Of a stretch of 64,000 bases of DNA, positions 26,953 to 34,931 are shown one piece after another (positions within the stretch are counted from its first letter, which is position 1; each line of letters begins with the position of its first letter). The DNA is from Nereida sp. MMG025. Its GTDB lineage: Bacteria; Pseudomonadota; Alphaproteobacteria; Rhodobacterales; Rhodobacteraceae. The notes under the pieces are model-generated. The model saw only the letters and a program-made list of their open reading frames with translations. It was not told the DNA's origin and ran no database searches. The translations under genes and the position numbers were made by a program. The DNA is taken from the NCBI RefSeq assembly GCF_021654165.1, contig NZ_JAKFZN010000001.1, positions 1,116,001 to 1,180,000 of the forward strand, in the 5' to 3' direction.

Positions 26953-27576
26953 TTAGCTGGCGCCGCTCATCCGAAAGGCTTCCGCCTCTACAGACATGAA
27001 AATTTTACCGACCGTTCCAACCGGCGAATAGAAAACCGAGGTTTTGGCTTCTTCCAGATCGGTAAAGAAATGCCCCGCCCAAGGGCCGATGTGCCGGTTG
27101 AAAAAATCCTTCTGGGCCGTCAAATCCGCGGGCGGCCCGAAACGGCCCACGATCATTGCCGCCATCATCTCCATCAGGCTAGCAATGCTGTCCTCTGGCT
27201 CGAACACGGTATCCGACCGCTGCATGCCGCGCGCCATCATATCTTGGCGCAGCAACGCAAGTGGCTTTTCGTTCAAAAACCCAGTCAGGTAATAACTCGC
27301 AAAGGGCAGCAATTCCCCGCGCCCCAACCCGACAAACAGCTTGTTGAATTCCGAAACTGCGGCTTTGGGCTTGGTCACTTTTGCAAGCTTTGCAAGGGTC
27401 GCAATGGCCTTGCCAAGCTCCGTATCATCGCCTTGCAAACCAGCCGTTTGAGTAAGCAGCATCTCTTCTGGCGGACGGGCCAGCAATGCACCCAAAAAGT
27501 TGTAAAGATCGGCACGGGCGCGATCCATATCAGAGATTTGAATGTCTGTAGCGGCTGTCATCTGATCATCATCCAT
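26953..27576 (-). CDS. TorD/DmsD-family redox enzyme maturation chaperone
   Basis: The 207-residue helical protein has the TorD signatures LYNFLGALLARPPEE, an ELLPFASYYLTGFLNEKPLA core (the ExxPxDY-type motif) and a terminal domain with SLMEMMAAMIVG. Such chaperones bind the TAT signal of a molybdoenzyme until the cofactor is inserted, so FdhA is the expected client. It starts three bases after the DUF3306 gene. Confidence 0.9.
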   Translation of the reverse strand: MDDDQMTAATDIQISDMDRARADLYNFLGALLARPPEEMLLTQTAGLQGDDTELGKAIATLAKLAKVTKPKAAVSEFNKLFVGLGRGELLPFASYYLTGFLNEKPLALLRQDMMARGMQRSDTVFEPEDSIASLMEMMAAMIVGRFGPPADLTAQKDFFNRHIGPWAGHFFTDLEEAKTSVFYSPVGTVGKIFMSVEAEAFRMSGAS

Positions 27577-27579
27577 CTC

Positions 27580-28188
27580 TTATGCGTCAACATAGGCAAA
27601 GCGCATGCGGCGCTGTGGTTGGGCAATTGCGTCTGGTTCGGCGGGCGTAACAAACGGCGCAGCCTCTGCCATCTCATCTTCTGGGTTAGGGTCATCCGCT
27701 GCATCGTCTGCTTGGGCTCGCTGCGGGTCATCATTGAGTGTGTCAGATGCTTGCGCGACGTCCTGCGTCATCTCATCTTCCGCAATATCCGCTTCGTCCG
27801 CCTCATCGTCATCCGCAAAAGCCGTCAGCATGCCTTTGCCCACTTGATAGACGGTCTGCATATTTTCCAAAACGGTGGCGGAATCCGTGAAATCCTCGCC
27901 GTAATCTACCAAGCCATCCAAATTCGCCAGCATCGGGTTCAATCGCCACAGCCGACGCAGCGCACGTGTCTTGAGACGTTGTGGCAACTGGGCGCGCAAA
28001 AACTCCTGAACGGCTTCGGGACTATCAAGCGTATCGGGGTCGGGTTGGTTTGCCTCGGCCAACAATTCTTCATCAGGGCGGTCTTCCAGCTGCGCAAGCT
28101 CCGCCTCGGCCACAGCAAGCTGTTCGGCCTGCGTCTCGGCCTCTACCCCTGCACGCCTGCGGGACCAGAAATCACGACCGCGGCTCAA
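27580..28188 (-). CDS. DUF3306 protein of the formate dehydrogenase cluster
   Basis: A 202-residue soluble protein beginning MSRGRDFWSRRRAGVEAE, the family hallmark, with a central LNPMLANLDGLVDYGEDFTD segment and a long, very acidic C-terminal half (about 120-185). Function unknown; always found with DUF3305 in this context as far as I recall. The start is TTG at 28188, overlapping the DUF3305 stop as TTGA, so the two are translationally coupled. Confidence 0.8.
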   Translation of the reverse strand: MSRGRDFWSRRRAGVEAETQAEQLAVAEAELAQLEDRPDEELLAEANQPDPDTLDSPEAVQEFLRAQLPQRLKTRALRRLWRLNPMLANLDGLVDYGEDFTDSATVLENMQTVYQVGKGMLTAFADDDEADEADIAEDEMTQDVAQASDTLNDDPQRAQADDAADDPNPEDEMAEAAPFVTPAEPDAIAQPQRRMRFAYVDA

Positions 28189-28763
28189 TGCACACGCTTT
28201 CGTTGTCTGGCAGGCGATGCAAAGATATCAGCCGCGCTGGCAATGCGCGGATCACCTTTGCCATCTTGCGTAATATCGATGCGCTTTTTGTCCCGTTTGC
28301 GTTTTACAAAGGCCTCTTCGTGGTGATGGGCGGTTACAAATCGCTGCACCCACGCCAGAAGGCCCTCGGTCATTGGAACTTTTTCAACCAACTCTTCACC
28401 GCTGTCGGTGTAGTCCTGCGCCTCGTAAGGAGAGGCTGTGACAAGCACCACATCCAGCGGGTCCGCGCTCTCGCCTTCGCGCATGATCACGTAAATTGAC
28501 GGGTCTTTCGCAGATAGGCCGTGAAGGTAGGCCTCTGTTTCGGCCCCATGAAGATCCAAAGACAAGGTTGCCGCATGGTATTCCACAGCGTCGCCATCCC
28601 GACGCAGCTCTTGCCAATGCGCATCCGAAGCACCCGGCAACACAGCAACAGCTTTCCAGCTGTGCTTGGCCCAACGCGTAACCCCAGGCAGACGCCTGAC
28701 AACAACACCAATCGGCATTGTGTCGAATTGATCAGGATTATGAATCAGGACCGGCTCCTCCAC
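28185..28763 (-). CDS. DUF3305 protein of the formate dehydrogenase cluster
   Basis: A 192-residue protein with the DUF3305 opening MPIGVVVRRLPGVTRWAKHSWK and later YVIMREGESADPLDVVLVTASPY. Function unknown. The frame begins with GTG at 28763; an in-frame ATG at 28718 begins exactly at MPIGVVV and may be the true start. Neither has a convincing ribosome site. It is the first gene of the minus-strand fdh operon and diverges from the ferredoxin gene across about 195 bases. Confidence 0.8.
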   Translation of the reverse strand: MEEPVLIHNPDQFDTMPIGVVVRRLPGVTRWAKHSWKAVAVLPGASDAHWQELRRDGDAVEYHAATLSLDLHGAETEAYLHGLSAKDPSIYVIMREGESADPLDVVLVTASPYEAQDYTDSGEELVEKVPMTEGLLAWVQRFVTAHHHEEAFVKRKRDKKRIDITQDGKGDPRIASAADIFASPARQRKRVH

Positions 28764-28773
28764 TGTCTACGAC

Positions 28774-28826
28774 TGTATGCAATTTAAACAGACATGGATA
28801 ATTGCCAATCTGTCGCAATGCATACA
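28774..28826. promoter_or_regulatory. Inverted repeat in the divergent fdh promoter region
   Basis: TGTATGCA (28774-28781) and TGCATACA (28819-28826) are perfect inverted copies whose starts are 45 bases apart, near four helical turns. Between them lies a weaker pair CAGACATGG / CCAATCTG. The position between the two divergent transcription units suits an operator for coordinated control of formate dehydrogenase genes. No regulator gene is present in the cluster. Confidence 0.4.
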
Positions 28827-28957
28827 AATTCATCTGGCTGAACGCTGGCGAGGCGTTCTATGAAAATTCGATTGTTATATTCAAACCTTTGAGGATAACG
28901 TGAGTCAAGGATTATGCGGCAAAACGTGAAAAACCTAACGCCGCTACGGGAGATTTC

Positions 28958-30904
28958 ATGGCCAAGACGTTGATCACCTGCGATTGCGCAGGCACGCAAT
29001 CTATTGATGCAGAGGCTCTCTCGCAGGCAAGTGGGCTTGAGGTTCGAAAGCCCTGCACCGCTTTGTGCACCGCCCAACTCGATAAGGCGCAAGCCGCCCT
29101 TGAAACAGGGGATGCCGTCTTTTGCTGCACCCAAGAAACCCGCACATTTGAGGAATTGGCCGAAAGCCTTTCTCTGGCTGCGCCGCCCACACTTGATCTG
29201 AGGGACCGCGCGGGGTGGAGTGATGACAGCGCACCCAAGACCCCGAAAATGGCAGCACTCATTGCAGAGGCCATGCTGCCCCCAACACCCGACAAAACCG
29301 TCGATGTGATAAGCGAAGGCCTGTGTCTGATCCTCGGGCCAGCGGATGTGACCCTGCCAGCCGCTGAACAGCTCAAAGACCATCTTGGCGTCACAGTGCT
29401 TTTGGACAACGCAGACGACGTACCCGACACGCGGGAGTTCGATGCAATCGTCGGCAAGTTGCGCCGCGCCAAAGGGGCGTTTGCGGGATTTGATCTTGTG
29501 ATTGATGCGCTTCAACAACCCGACCCAACAGGGCGCGGCGCCTTCACGCTGAGCGAACCGCGCGATGGCGCCGTTTCACAGTGTGACATCATTTTGGATT
29601 TGCGTGGCACCACACCGTTGTTTCCCGCACCCGAAAAACGCGAAGGGTATCTGCGGGCGGATCCTGCACATCCGCCCTCCGTCGCCGCGGCTGTAATGGC
29701 AGCATCGCATATGCTTGGCACATTCGAAAAAACGCTTTTTGTAAAGACAGAGCCTTTGCTGTGCGCCCATTCGCGTGCCGAACAGACAGGCTGCACACGC
29801 TGTCTTGACCTCTGCCCGACAGGGGCCATCGTATCAGCTGGCGATCATGTCGAGATTGATCCAATGGTTTGCGCAGGGTGCGGCGCGTGTTCCGCTGCTT
29901 GCCCGTCTGGCGCGATTTCTTACGATGCCCCGCCTGTGGATGCCACCATGATGCGGGTGCAGACTTTGGCCAAAGCGTATCTGGACGCAGGTGGGTCGGC
30001 CCCGAAATTGCTGGTGCATGACGCCCATGGCGGTGAGATGGTCCGCCTGTCCGCACGGTTTGGACGCGGCTTGCCCGCAGATGTCATCCCGATGGAAATG
30101 TCTGCGATTGGCGCCTTTGGGCATGCCGAAATCATTGCAGGGCTGGCCGCAGGGTTTGCCCATGTTTCGCTTCTTCCCGGTCCTGGCGCGGATCGCGCGG
30201 CACTGAACACCGAGATTGCCTACGCTACCGCGATTGCAGGCGAAGGGAAAATCGGCTTGATTGATACACCTGATCCCGATGCAATGAGCGATGCGCTCTA
30301 CACTCTGTCCGCGCCAAGCCCCGTTGCCACCCCCGTGCGCCCAATGGGAACCCGCCGCCAGATCACACGACAAGCCGCACGTGCCTTGCACCCGCAGACC
30401 GATCAGATCGCGCTGCCCGATGGCGCGCCTTATGGCGCGGTTCTGGTCGATACGGATGCCTGCACCTTGTGCCTGTCGTGCGTGTCGCTTTGTCCGTCAG
30501 GGGCGCTTGGCGATAATGAAGACAAGCCGCAGCTACGGTTTCAGGAAGATGCCTGCCTGCAATGCGGGCTTTGTGCCAATGTCTGCCCTGAAGATGCAAT
30601 CACGTATGAACCACGATTGGACCTGACTGATGCCGCGTTGCGCCAAGACGTTCTGAATGAGGAAGAGCCCTTTCCTTGTGTCGAATGCGGCGCCTTGTTC
30701 GGCTCGAAGTCCGCCATTGATCGCATCACCGAAAAGCTGAGCGATCACGCGATGTTCGCTGGCGACAAGCTGCGGATGATCCAGATGTGTGATACTTGCA
30801 GGATCAATGCCCAATATCATTCCACAGACAATCCATTTCAGGGTGCCGACCGGCCCCGTGTACGCACAACAGACGACTATCTGTCAAAACGGCGCGATCA
30901 CTGA
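28958..30904 (+). CDS. Multi-cluster ferredoxin with HdrA/FlpD-like features, fdh accessory
   Basis: The 648-residue cytosolic protein has at least four [4Fe-4S] motifs: CTRCLDLCP and CAGCGACSAACP near 270-320, CTLCLSCVSLCP and CLQCGLCANVCP near 503-550. An unusual N-terminal region has CDCAGTQ, KPCTALC and FCCTQE, similar in layout to the N-terminal domain of HdrA-like proteins, and the segment near 345-425 (LLVHDAHGGEMVRL ... HVSLLPGPG) resembles a FlpD/MvhD fold without its cysteines. The C-terminus has CVEC...CDTC, perhaps zinc. It is transcribed away from fdhA; role in electron transfer or cofactor assembly is inferred. Confidence 0.78.
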   Translation: MAKTLITCDCAGTQSIDAEALSQASGLEVRKPCTALCTAQLDKAQAALETGDAVFCCTQETRTFEELAESLSLAAPPTLDLRDRAGWSDDSAPKTPKMAALIAEAMLPPTPDKTVDVISEGLCLILGPADVTLPAAEQLKDHLGVTVLLDNADDVPDTREFDAIVGKLRRAKGAFAGFDLVIDALQQPDPTGRGAFTLSEPRDGAVSQCDIILDLRGTTPLFPAPEKREGYLRADPAHPPSVAAAVMAASHMLGTFEKTLFVKTEPLLCAHSRAEQTGCTRCLDLCPTGAIVSAGDHVEIDPMVCAGCGACSAACPSGAISYDAPPVDATMMRVQTLAKAYLDAGGSAPKLLVHDAHGGEMVRLSARFGRGLPADVIPMEMSAIGAFGHAEIIAGLAAGFAHVSLLPGPGADRAALNTEIAYATAIAGEGKIGLIDTPDPDAMSDALYTLSAPSPVATPVRPMGTRRQITRQAARALHPQTDQIALPDGAPYGAVLVDTDACTLCLSCVSLCPSGALGDNEDKPQLRFQEDACLQCGLCANVCPEDAITYEPRLDLTDAALRQDVLNEEEPFPCVECGALFGSKSAIDRITEKLSDHAMFAGDKLRMIQMCDTCRINAQYHSTDNPFQGADRPRVRTTDDYLSKRRDH

Positions 30905-31629
30905 TGTTGCAAGGGCTGGCCCAGATCAGCAGCGTCCATGGCATCAACATAGGCCATGATGGCGTCCAAATCCTCCAGCGAGAGTGTAATCGGCGCGATC
31001 GGAGAGGGACGATCATTTGCAAAAGGGGGCGTCACCCCATCGATCTGCGTGAAGGCAGGATGGGGTTTGAGAACGTAAAACGCACTGAAGCGGCTCTCCC
31101 AGTCACTCAAACTGCGCAACACCGCAAAACTGGGTGTCGAGCCAATATCAATTTGTCCACGTCCCGCTTGGGTCACGTGACAGCGCGCACATTTAACGTG
31201 CGAAATCTCTTGGCCCAAGATGGCGGTGCTGTCCATTTCACGCACCTTTGCCACAACGGTTTGCAACGTGGGTTCGGCAAAAAGCGCTTGGCCATCTGGC
31301 GCAAAACTCAGAACGGTATCCGTGCCCACACCAGACTGCAGCCACGTTTTGAGCCGCAGCGCCGCATCCGTTTCAGTGCTGACAGACACACCCCAGGTTG
31401 TGCCAAATCCGTCGAACAACGCATGCCCATCGCGGTCCAGAACCAATTCAGCTGCCGTTGGCTGCGCCACAAATTCGATCCGCACCTGCGTTTTGAGCGA
31501 AAAGCGCGGAGCAAGATGCTGCATCACACCGCTTTGCACCAACTCGGGCGCTGCATAAACGCGGACCAGCCGATCATCGGCATGGACCTGGGTGGCAAGA
31601 AAAGACAAGATCAGCAACAGCACGCGCAT
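30898..31629 (-). CDS. Exported cytochrome c with a shortened TupA-like N-terminal domain
   Basis: The 243-residue protein has a signal peptide (MRVLLLILSFLATQVHA), an N-terminal part that resembles the two ends of the tungstate-binding protein TupA encoded at 34134-34931, and a C-terminal cytochrome c domain with heme site CARCH near 146-150. In the TupA-like part, residues about 20-75 align with the TupA start (shared SG, L-x-P and DG-type positions) and LKTWLQSG...DGQALF aligns with TupA's final LETWLTSQ...DGEGLF; the middle of the binding protein is absent. It overlaps the ferredoxin gene tail-to-tail by seven bases. Function is unknown. Confidence 0.72.
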   Translation of the reverse strand: MRVLLLILSFLATQVHADDRLVRVYAAPELVQSGVMQHLAPRFSLKTQVRIEFVAQPTAAELVLDRDGHALFDGFGTTWGVSVSTETDAALRLKTWLQSGVGTDTVLSFAPDGQALFAEPTLQTVVAKVREMDSTAILGQEISHVKCARCHVTQAGRGQIDIGSTPSFAVLRSLSDWESRFSAFYVLKPHPAFTQIDGVTPPFANDRPSPIAPITLSLEDLDAIMAYVDAMDAADLGQPLQHQ

Positions 31630-31696
31630 GATCCAAGCCTAGGCCGTTCATGTGCGATCGGTCAACAAAACCAATTTTCAATCGGGGAGAGTTCAG

Positions 31697-31888
31697 ATGG
31701 ATGACGACTTCAACATGTCGATGCGCAAGTTTCTCAAGCAAGTGGGCGTGACATCGCAAAAGGCCATAGAAGATGCCGTGCGTGATGCAGGCACATCGGG
31801 CAAAAACTATGCTGTCAAAGCAGTGATAACCATTGAAGAGCTTGGCATGACACATACGGTCGACGGCCAAATCAAAGGACAGGACTAA
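31697..31888 (+). CDS. DUF6494-type small protein
   Basis: A 63-residue acidic protein (MDDDFNMSMRKFLKQVGVTS...) with a predicted helix followed by strands (KAVITIEELGMTHTVDGQI). It resembles the DUF6494 family found beside formate dehydrogenase genes; I am moderately sure of the family number. ATG 31697 has GGGAGAG upstream; the longer frame from 31652 is less likely. It begins the four-gene unit DUF6494-mrp-BPL-like-DUF6505. Confidence 0.72.
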   Translation: MDDDFNMSMRKFLKQVGVTSQKAIEDAVRDAGTSGKNYAVKAVITIEELGMTHTVDGQIKGQD

Positions 31889-31892
31889 ACAC

Positions 31893-32951
31893 GTGGCTGT
31901 GACCAGAGAACAAGTGCTCGAAACCCTCAAGGCAATCGAAGCACCAGGCGGCGATATCGTCGCCAGTGGCGTGATGCGCGCGCTGAACGTGGACGGCGGC
32001 ACAGTGCGCTTTGTCATGGAGATCAATCCACGCGAGGCCAAAATCTATGAAGCGGTCAAGGCCAGTGCCGAAAGCGCCGTCGGCGCGTTGGACGGTGTTG
32101 ATGCGGTGTCAATCGTGTTGACGGGCCACACCGAAACCGCTCCGCCAGAACTGCGTCCAAGCAAACCAGCCGAACCCAAAGGCCCCCAAAAGGTGCCGGG
32201 GATCGACCGCATTCTGGCGATTGCTTCGGGCAAGGGCGGCGTTGGCAAGTCAACCGTTTCAGCCAACCTTGCCTGCGCTTTGGCCCAACAGGGCCGCCGT
32301 GTTGGCTTGCTGGATGCTGATGTGTACGGCCCCTCGCAACCTCGTATGTTGGGTGTGTCGGGTCGTCCTGCATCGCCTGATGGAAAAACGATCCTGCCGA
32401 TGCGCAACCATGGTGTCACCATGATGTCGATTGGTCTGATGATGAACGAAGACCAAGCTGTTGTCTGGCGCGGGCCAATGCTTATGGGCGCGCTTCAGCA
32501 GATGTTGACCCAAGTGCAATGGGGCGCTTTGGATGTGCTGATCGTGGATTTGCCACCAGGGACGGGTGATGTGCAGATGACGCTGGCGCAAAAGGCGGAA
32601 GTCACAGGTGCAGTGATTGTCTCTACGCCCCAAGACGTGGCCCTTTTGGATGCACGCAAAGGCATAGATATGTTCCAGCAATTGAAGGTTCCAATTGTTG
32701 GCATGATCGAAAATATGAGCACGCATATCTGTTCTGCCTGTGGTCATGAAGAGCATGTGTTCGGACACGGCGGTGTTGCAGCCGAAGCTGAAAAACTCAA
32801 CGTGCCGCTGCTTGCTGAAGTGCCGCTTGATCTGCAAATCCGCCTTGCTGCAGATGGTGGTGCGCCCATCGTGGTCAGCCAACCGGACAGCACGCAGGCC
32901 AAAGCGTTTCAGGACATCGCAAAAGATCTCGTTGCAAAGGGTGCTGCATGA
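31893..32951 (+). CDS. mrp: Mrp/NBP35-family iron-sulfur carrier ATPase (ApbC-like)
   Basis: The 352-residue protein has an N-terminal MIP18/DUF59 domain (about 1-85) and a deviant Walker ATPase, ASGKGGVGKSTVSANLA (about 110-126), with VDLPPGTGD and the C-terminal CSAC pair that bridges an Fe-S cluster in the dimer. It transfers Fe-S clusters to targets; within this locus FdhA, FdhB or the large ferredoxin are plausible clients. GTG 31893 is four bases after the preceding stop, and its own stop overlaps the next gene as ATGA. Confidence 0.93.
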   Translation: MAVTREQVLETLKAIEAPGGDIVASGVMRALNVDGGTVRFVMEINPREAKIYEAVKASAESAVGALDGVDAVSIVLTGHTETAPPELRPSKPAEPKGPQKVPGIDRILAIASGKGGVGKSTVSANLACALAQQGRRVGLLDADVYGPSQPRMLGVSGRPASPDGKTILPMRNHGVTMMSIGLMMNEDQAVVWRGPMLMGALQQMLTQVQWGALDVLIVDLPPGTGDVQMTLAQKAEVTGAVIVSTPQDVALLDARKGIDMFQQLKVPIVGMIENMSTHICSACGHEEHVFGHGGVAAEAEKLNVPLLAEVPLDLQIRLAADGGAPIVVSQPDSTQAKAFQDIAKDLVAKGAA

Positions 32952-33649
32952 CGCCCGAACAGATCAACTTTCCCCCGCTGATGTGGGGAGAGCAAGCAAC
33001 AGACAACGCGTTTGATCATGCCGTTCGCCGCGCGACATTGGGCTGTGATGCGGGTTTGGTGAGCTATCTTCTTGGCGCCATGTCGATGGAGGGGGCATTG
33101 GTCTTTGCGCCCGAAGTGCCGCTTAAACGCGCGATGTCGATGCTTCCGCTTTGTGGTGTGGGGTTTCAAAACGCTCTGGGTGCGCTGGCACCACCAGAGG
33201 TAGCTGTCCATCTTGATTGGTGGGGTCAAATCCGGATCAATGGCGCACGGTGCGGCGGCTTTCGGGCGATGGCCTCTGATACCGATGCAGACGCAATTCC
33301 CGACTGGTTGGTGATTGGCTTTACCCTGCCATTATTGCCCCCGAACGAGGAAACGGGCCTCACGCCTGATCAAACCGCGCTTTTTGCAGAAGGCTGCGCG
33401 GATGTCTCGCCCCCTCACCTGCTTGAGGCGTGGGCGCGGCACACGCTGAACTGGCTCAACCGTTGGGAAGATGATGGATCGGCAGCCTTGCATAGCGACT
33501 GGCGCGGCATTGCCTATGGCATCGGCGAACCCGTTGAAAACCAGTCGCACACTGGCACCTTTCTGGGTGTCGATGAAGACTTCGGGATGCTTTTGCGCGA
33601 TAGCGAGACCACGCATCTGATCCCGCTCACAGCTGTTTTGGAGACTTGA
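32948..33649 (+). CDS. Biotin/lipoate protein ligase-like protein, degenerate active site
   Basis: The 233-residue protein has the order of a biotin/lipoate ligase: a central sheet with WWGQIRINGARCGGFRAMAS (where active ligases have the W-x-N-D...K-x-x-G-I motif) and a C-terminal SH3-like barrel HTGTFLGVDEDFGMLLRD of the BPL C-domain (DUF4444-like) type. The GRGRRG loop that holds biotinyl-AMP is missing and the catalytic lysine position reads arginine (ARCGGF). It probably does not activate biotin normally. It overlaps mrp by four bases. Confidence 0.75.
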   Translation: MTPEQINFPPLMWGEQATDNAFDHAVRRATLGCDAGLVSYLLGAMSMEGALVFAPEVPLKRAMSMLPLCGVGFQNALGALAPPEVAVHLDWWGQIRINGARCGGFRAMASDTDADAIPDWLVIGFTLPLLPPNEETGLTPDQTALFAEGCADVSPPHLLEAWARHTLNWLNRWEDDGSAALHSDWRGIAYGIGEPVENQSHTGTFLGVDEDFGMLLRDSETTHLIPLTAVLET

Positions 33650-33650
33650 T

Positions 33651-34130
33651 ATGAAGCTTGCCCGCGCCATCCATTTCGACGAAAGCGATATGAATGTCTT
33701 TGCCAGCCCTGCGCGTACCGGCGAATGGTGCATCTCTGGTGGTTTTGAGTTTTCCAATTGGACAGAAGCCGATTTGGCCGGCAAAGCGCGCCAAGCGTTT
33801 GCAAACGGTTGGTTCGGGCTGGAAACAGGGGGCCGCGTCACATTCGTCGCGGTCACCCAGTTGGAAGAGACAGAGCGCGAAACGCTGACATCGCTTTTGG
33901 CGCAGCATTTCGTAACCTACTACGGCGCCCCGTCTGTCGAGGCTGCCAAACCAGTCGCAGCAGAAGAAATCGCCCAGATGATCGAGCTTTGTGAAGATCA
34001 CGACGCCAACACCCTTTTGACGGTTGCGCGTGAATTAACCGAAGCAGGTGTCCGCGAAAGCTATCGCACCATAGCGCCACAGGATGCGGGGTTGGATCAA
34101 TTTGCGATCCACGGTGACATGGATCACTAA
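33651..34130 (+). CDS. DUF6505-type protein
   Basis: A 159-residue soluble protein starting MKLARAIHFDESDMNVFASP, with GEWCISGGFEFSNW and a C-terminal helical half. Family call (DUF6505) is from memory. It starts two bases after the BPL-like stop and is the last gene before the convergent tupA, four bases away. Function unknown; by position it belongs to the formate dehydrogenase accessory set. Confidence 0.7.
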   Translation: MKLARAIHFDESDMNVFASPARTGEWCISGGFEFSNWTEADLAGKARQAFANGWFGLETGGRVTFVAVTQLEETERETLTSLLAQHFVTYYGAPSVEAAKPVAAEEIAQMIELCEDHDANTLLTVARELTEAGVRESYRTIAPQDAGLDQFAIHGDMDH

Positions 34131-34133
34131 TCG

Positions 34134-34931
34134 CTACTGCGCGTTAAAAACGAACAGTCCTTCACCGTCGATGGTATAGCCGTTGATCAAATCAGCAGCC
34201 TTTTGCGAGGTTAGCCAGGTTTCCAGCTGCGCTGTAAGATCCGCTTTGACGTGATCATGCAGCGCGGGGTTCACGGGCAGATAGGCGTATTGGTTGAACA
34301 AAACGGGATCGCCAGCAAACAAAAGGTCCAGATTGCCCTTGTTCCCGAAGTTCAGCCAGCTTGCACGGTCCGACATAATATAGGCATCAAGCCCTGATGC
34401 GATGTTCAACGCCGCACCCATGCCCGCGCCCGCCGCATTATACCACGGTCCAAACGCGGACACGTCTGTTTGTGCCCAAAGGCTCAGCTCTTTTTTATGG
34501 GTGCCGCTGTCATCGCCGCGGCTGACAAATGTTGCCCCGCTTTGCGCAATGCCTTCCAAAGCAGCCGTGGCGGTCTGCGCCTGCGCGATGCCCGCAGGAT
34601 CGCTCGAGGGTCCAATAAAAACAAAGTCATTATACATGATTTCGCGGCGGTGCGTGCCAAATCCCGCTGCGATAAACGCATCCTCGGCGGTGCGGGAGTG
34701 AACCAAAATCGCGTCTACATCGCCCGCCTCCCCCAGTTTGAGCGCCTGTCCCGTGCCCACGATCAGCAATTGCACCTCAATGCCCGTGTCCGCTTGGATT
34801 TCGGGCAACAGGACATCGGCAAGACCCGAGTTATGAAAGGACGTTGTTACCGCCATGCGCATCTGGCTGTCCGCCATTGCAGCACTGCCGACCAAAAGGG
34901 CAAAGGCCCACACACTCAAAAACCGTATCAT
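34134..34931 (-). CDS. tupA: Tungstate ABC transporter substrate-binding protein TupA
   Basis: The 265-residue periplasmic protein has a signal peptide (MIRFLSVWAFALLVGSAAMA) and the TupA core VTTSFHNSGLADVLLP, VGTGQALKLGEAGDVDAILVHS, VSRGDDSGTHKKELSLW and a C-terminal WLTS...DGEGLF. The TTS and RGDDSGTHKKE motifs mark tungstate rather than molybdate binders of the ModA type. It is the last gene of tupB-tupC-tupA and overlaps tupC by four bases. Confidence 0.92.
   Translation of the reverse strand: MIRFLSVWAFALLVGSAAMADSQMRMAVTTSFHNSGLADVLLPEIQADTGIEVQLLIVGTGQALKLGEAGDVDAILVHSRTAEDAFIAAGFGTHRREIMYNDFVFIGPSSDPAGIAQAQTATAALEGIAQSGATFVSRGDDSGTHKKELSLWAQTDVSAFGPWYNAAGAGMGAALNIASGLDAYIMSDRASWLNFGNKGNLDLLFAGDPVLFNQYAYLPVNPALHDHVKADLTAQLETWLTSQKAADLINGYTIDGEGLFVFNAQ

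Noticed and set aside
26746-28326. Plus-strand open frame of 526 codons across the torD-like and DUF3306 genes
   Set aside because: Spans several real minus-strand genes and shows no domain; typical antisense frame in GC-rich coding DNA.
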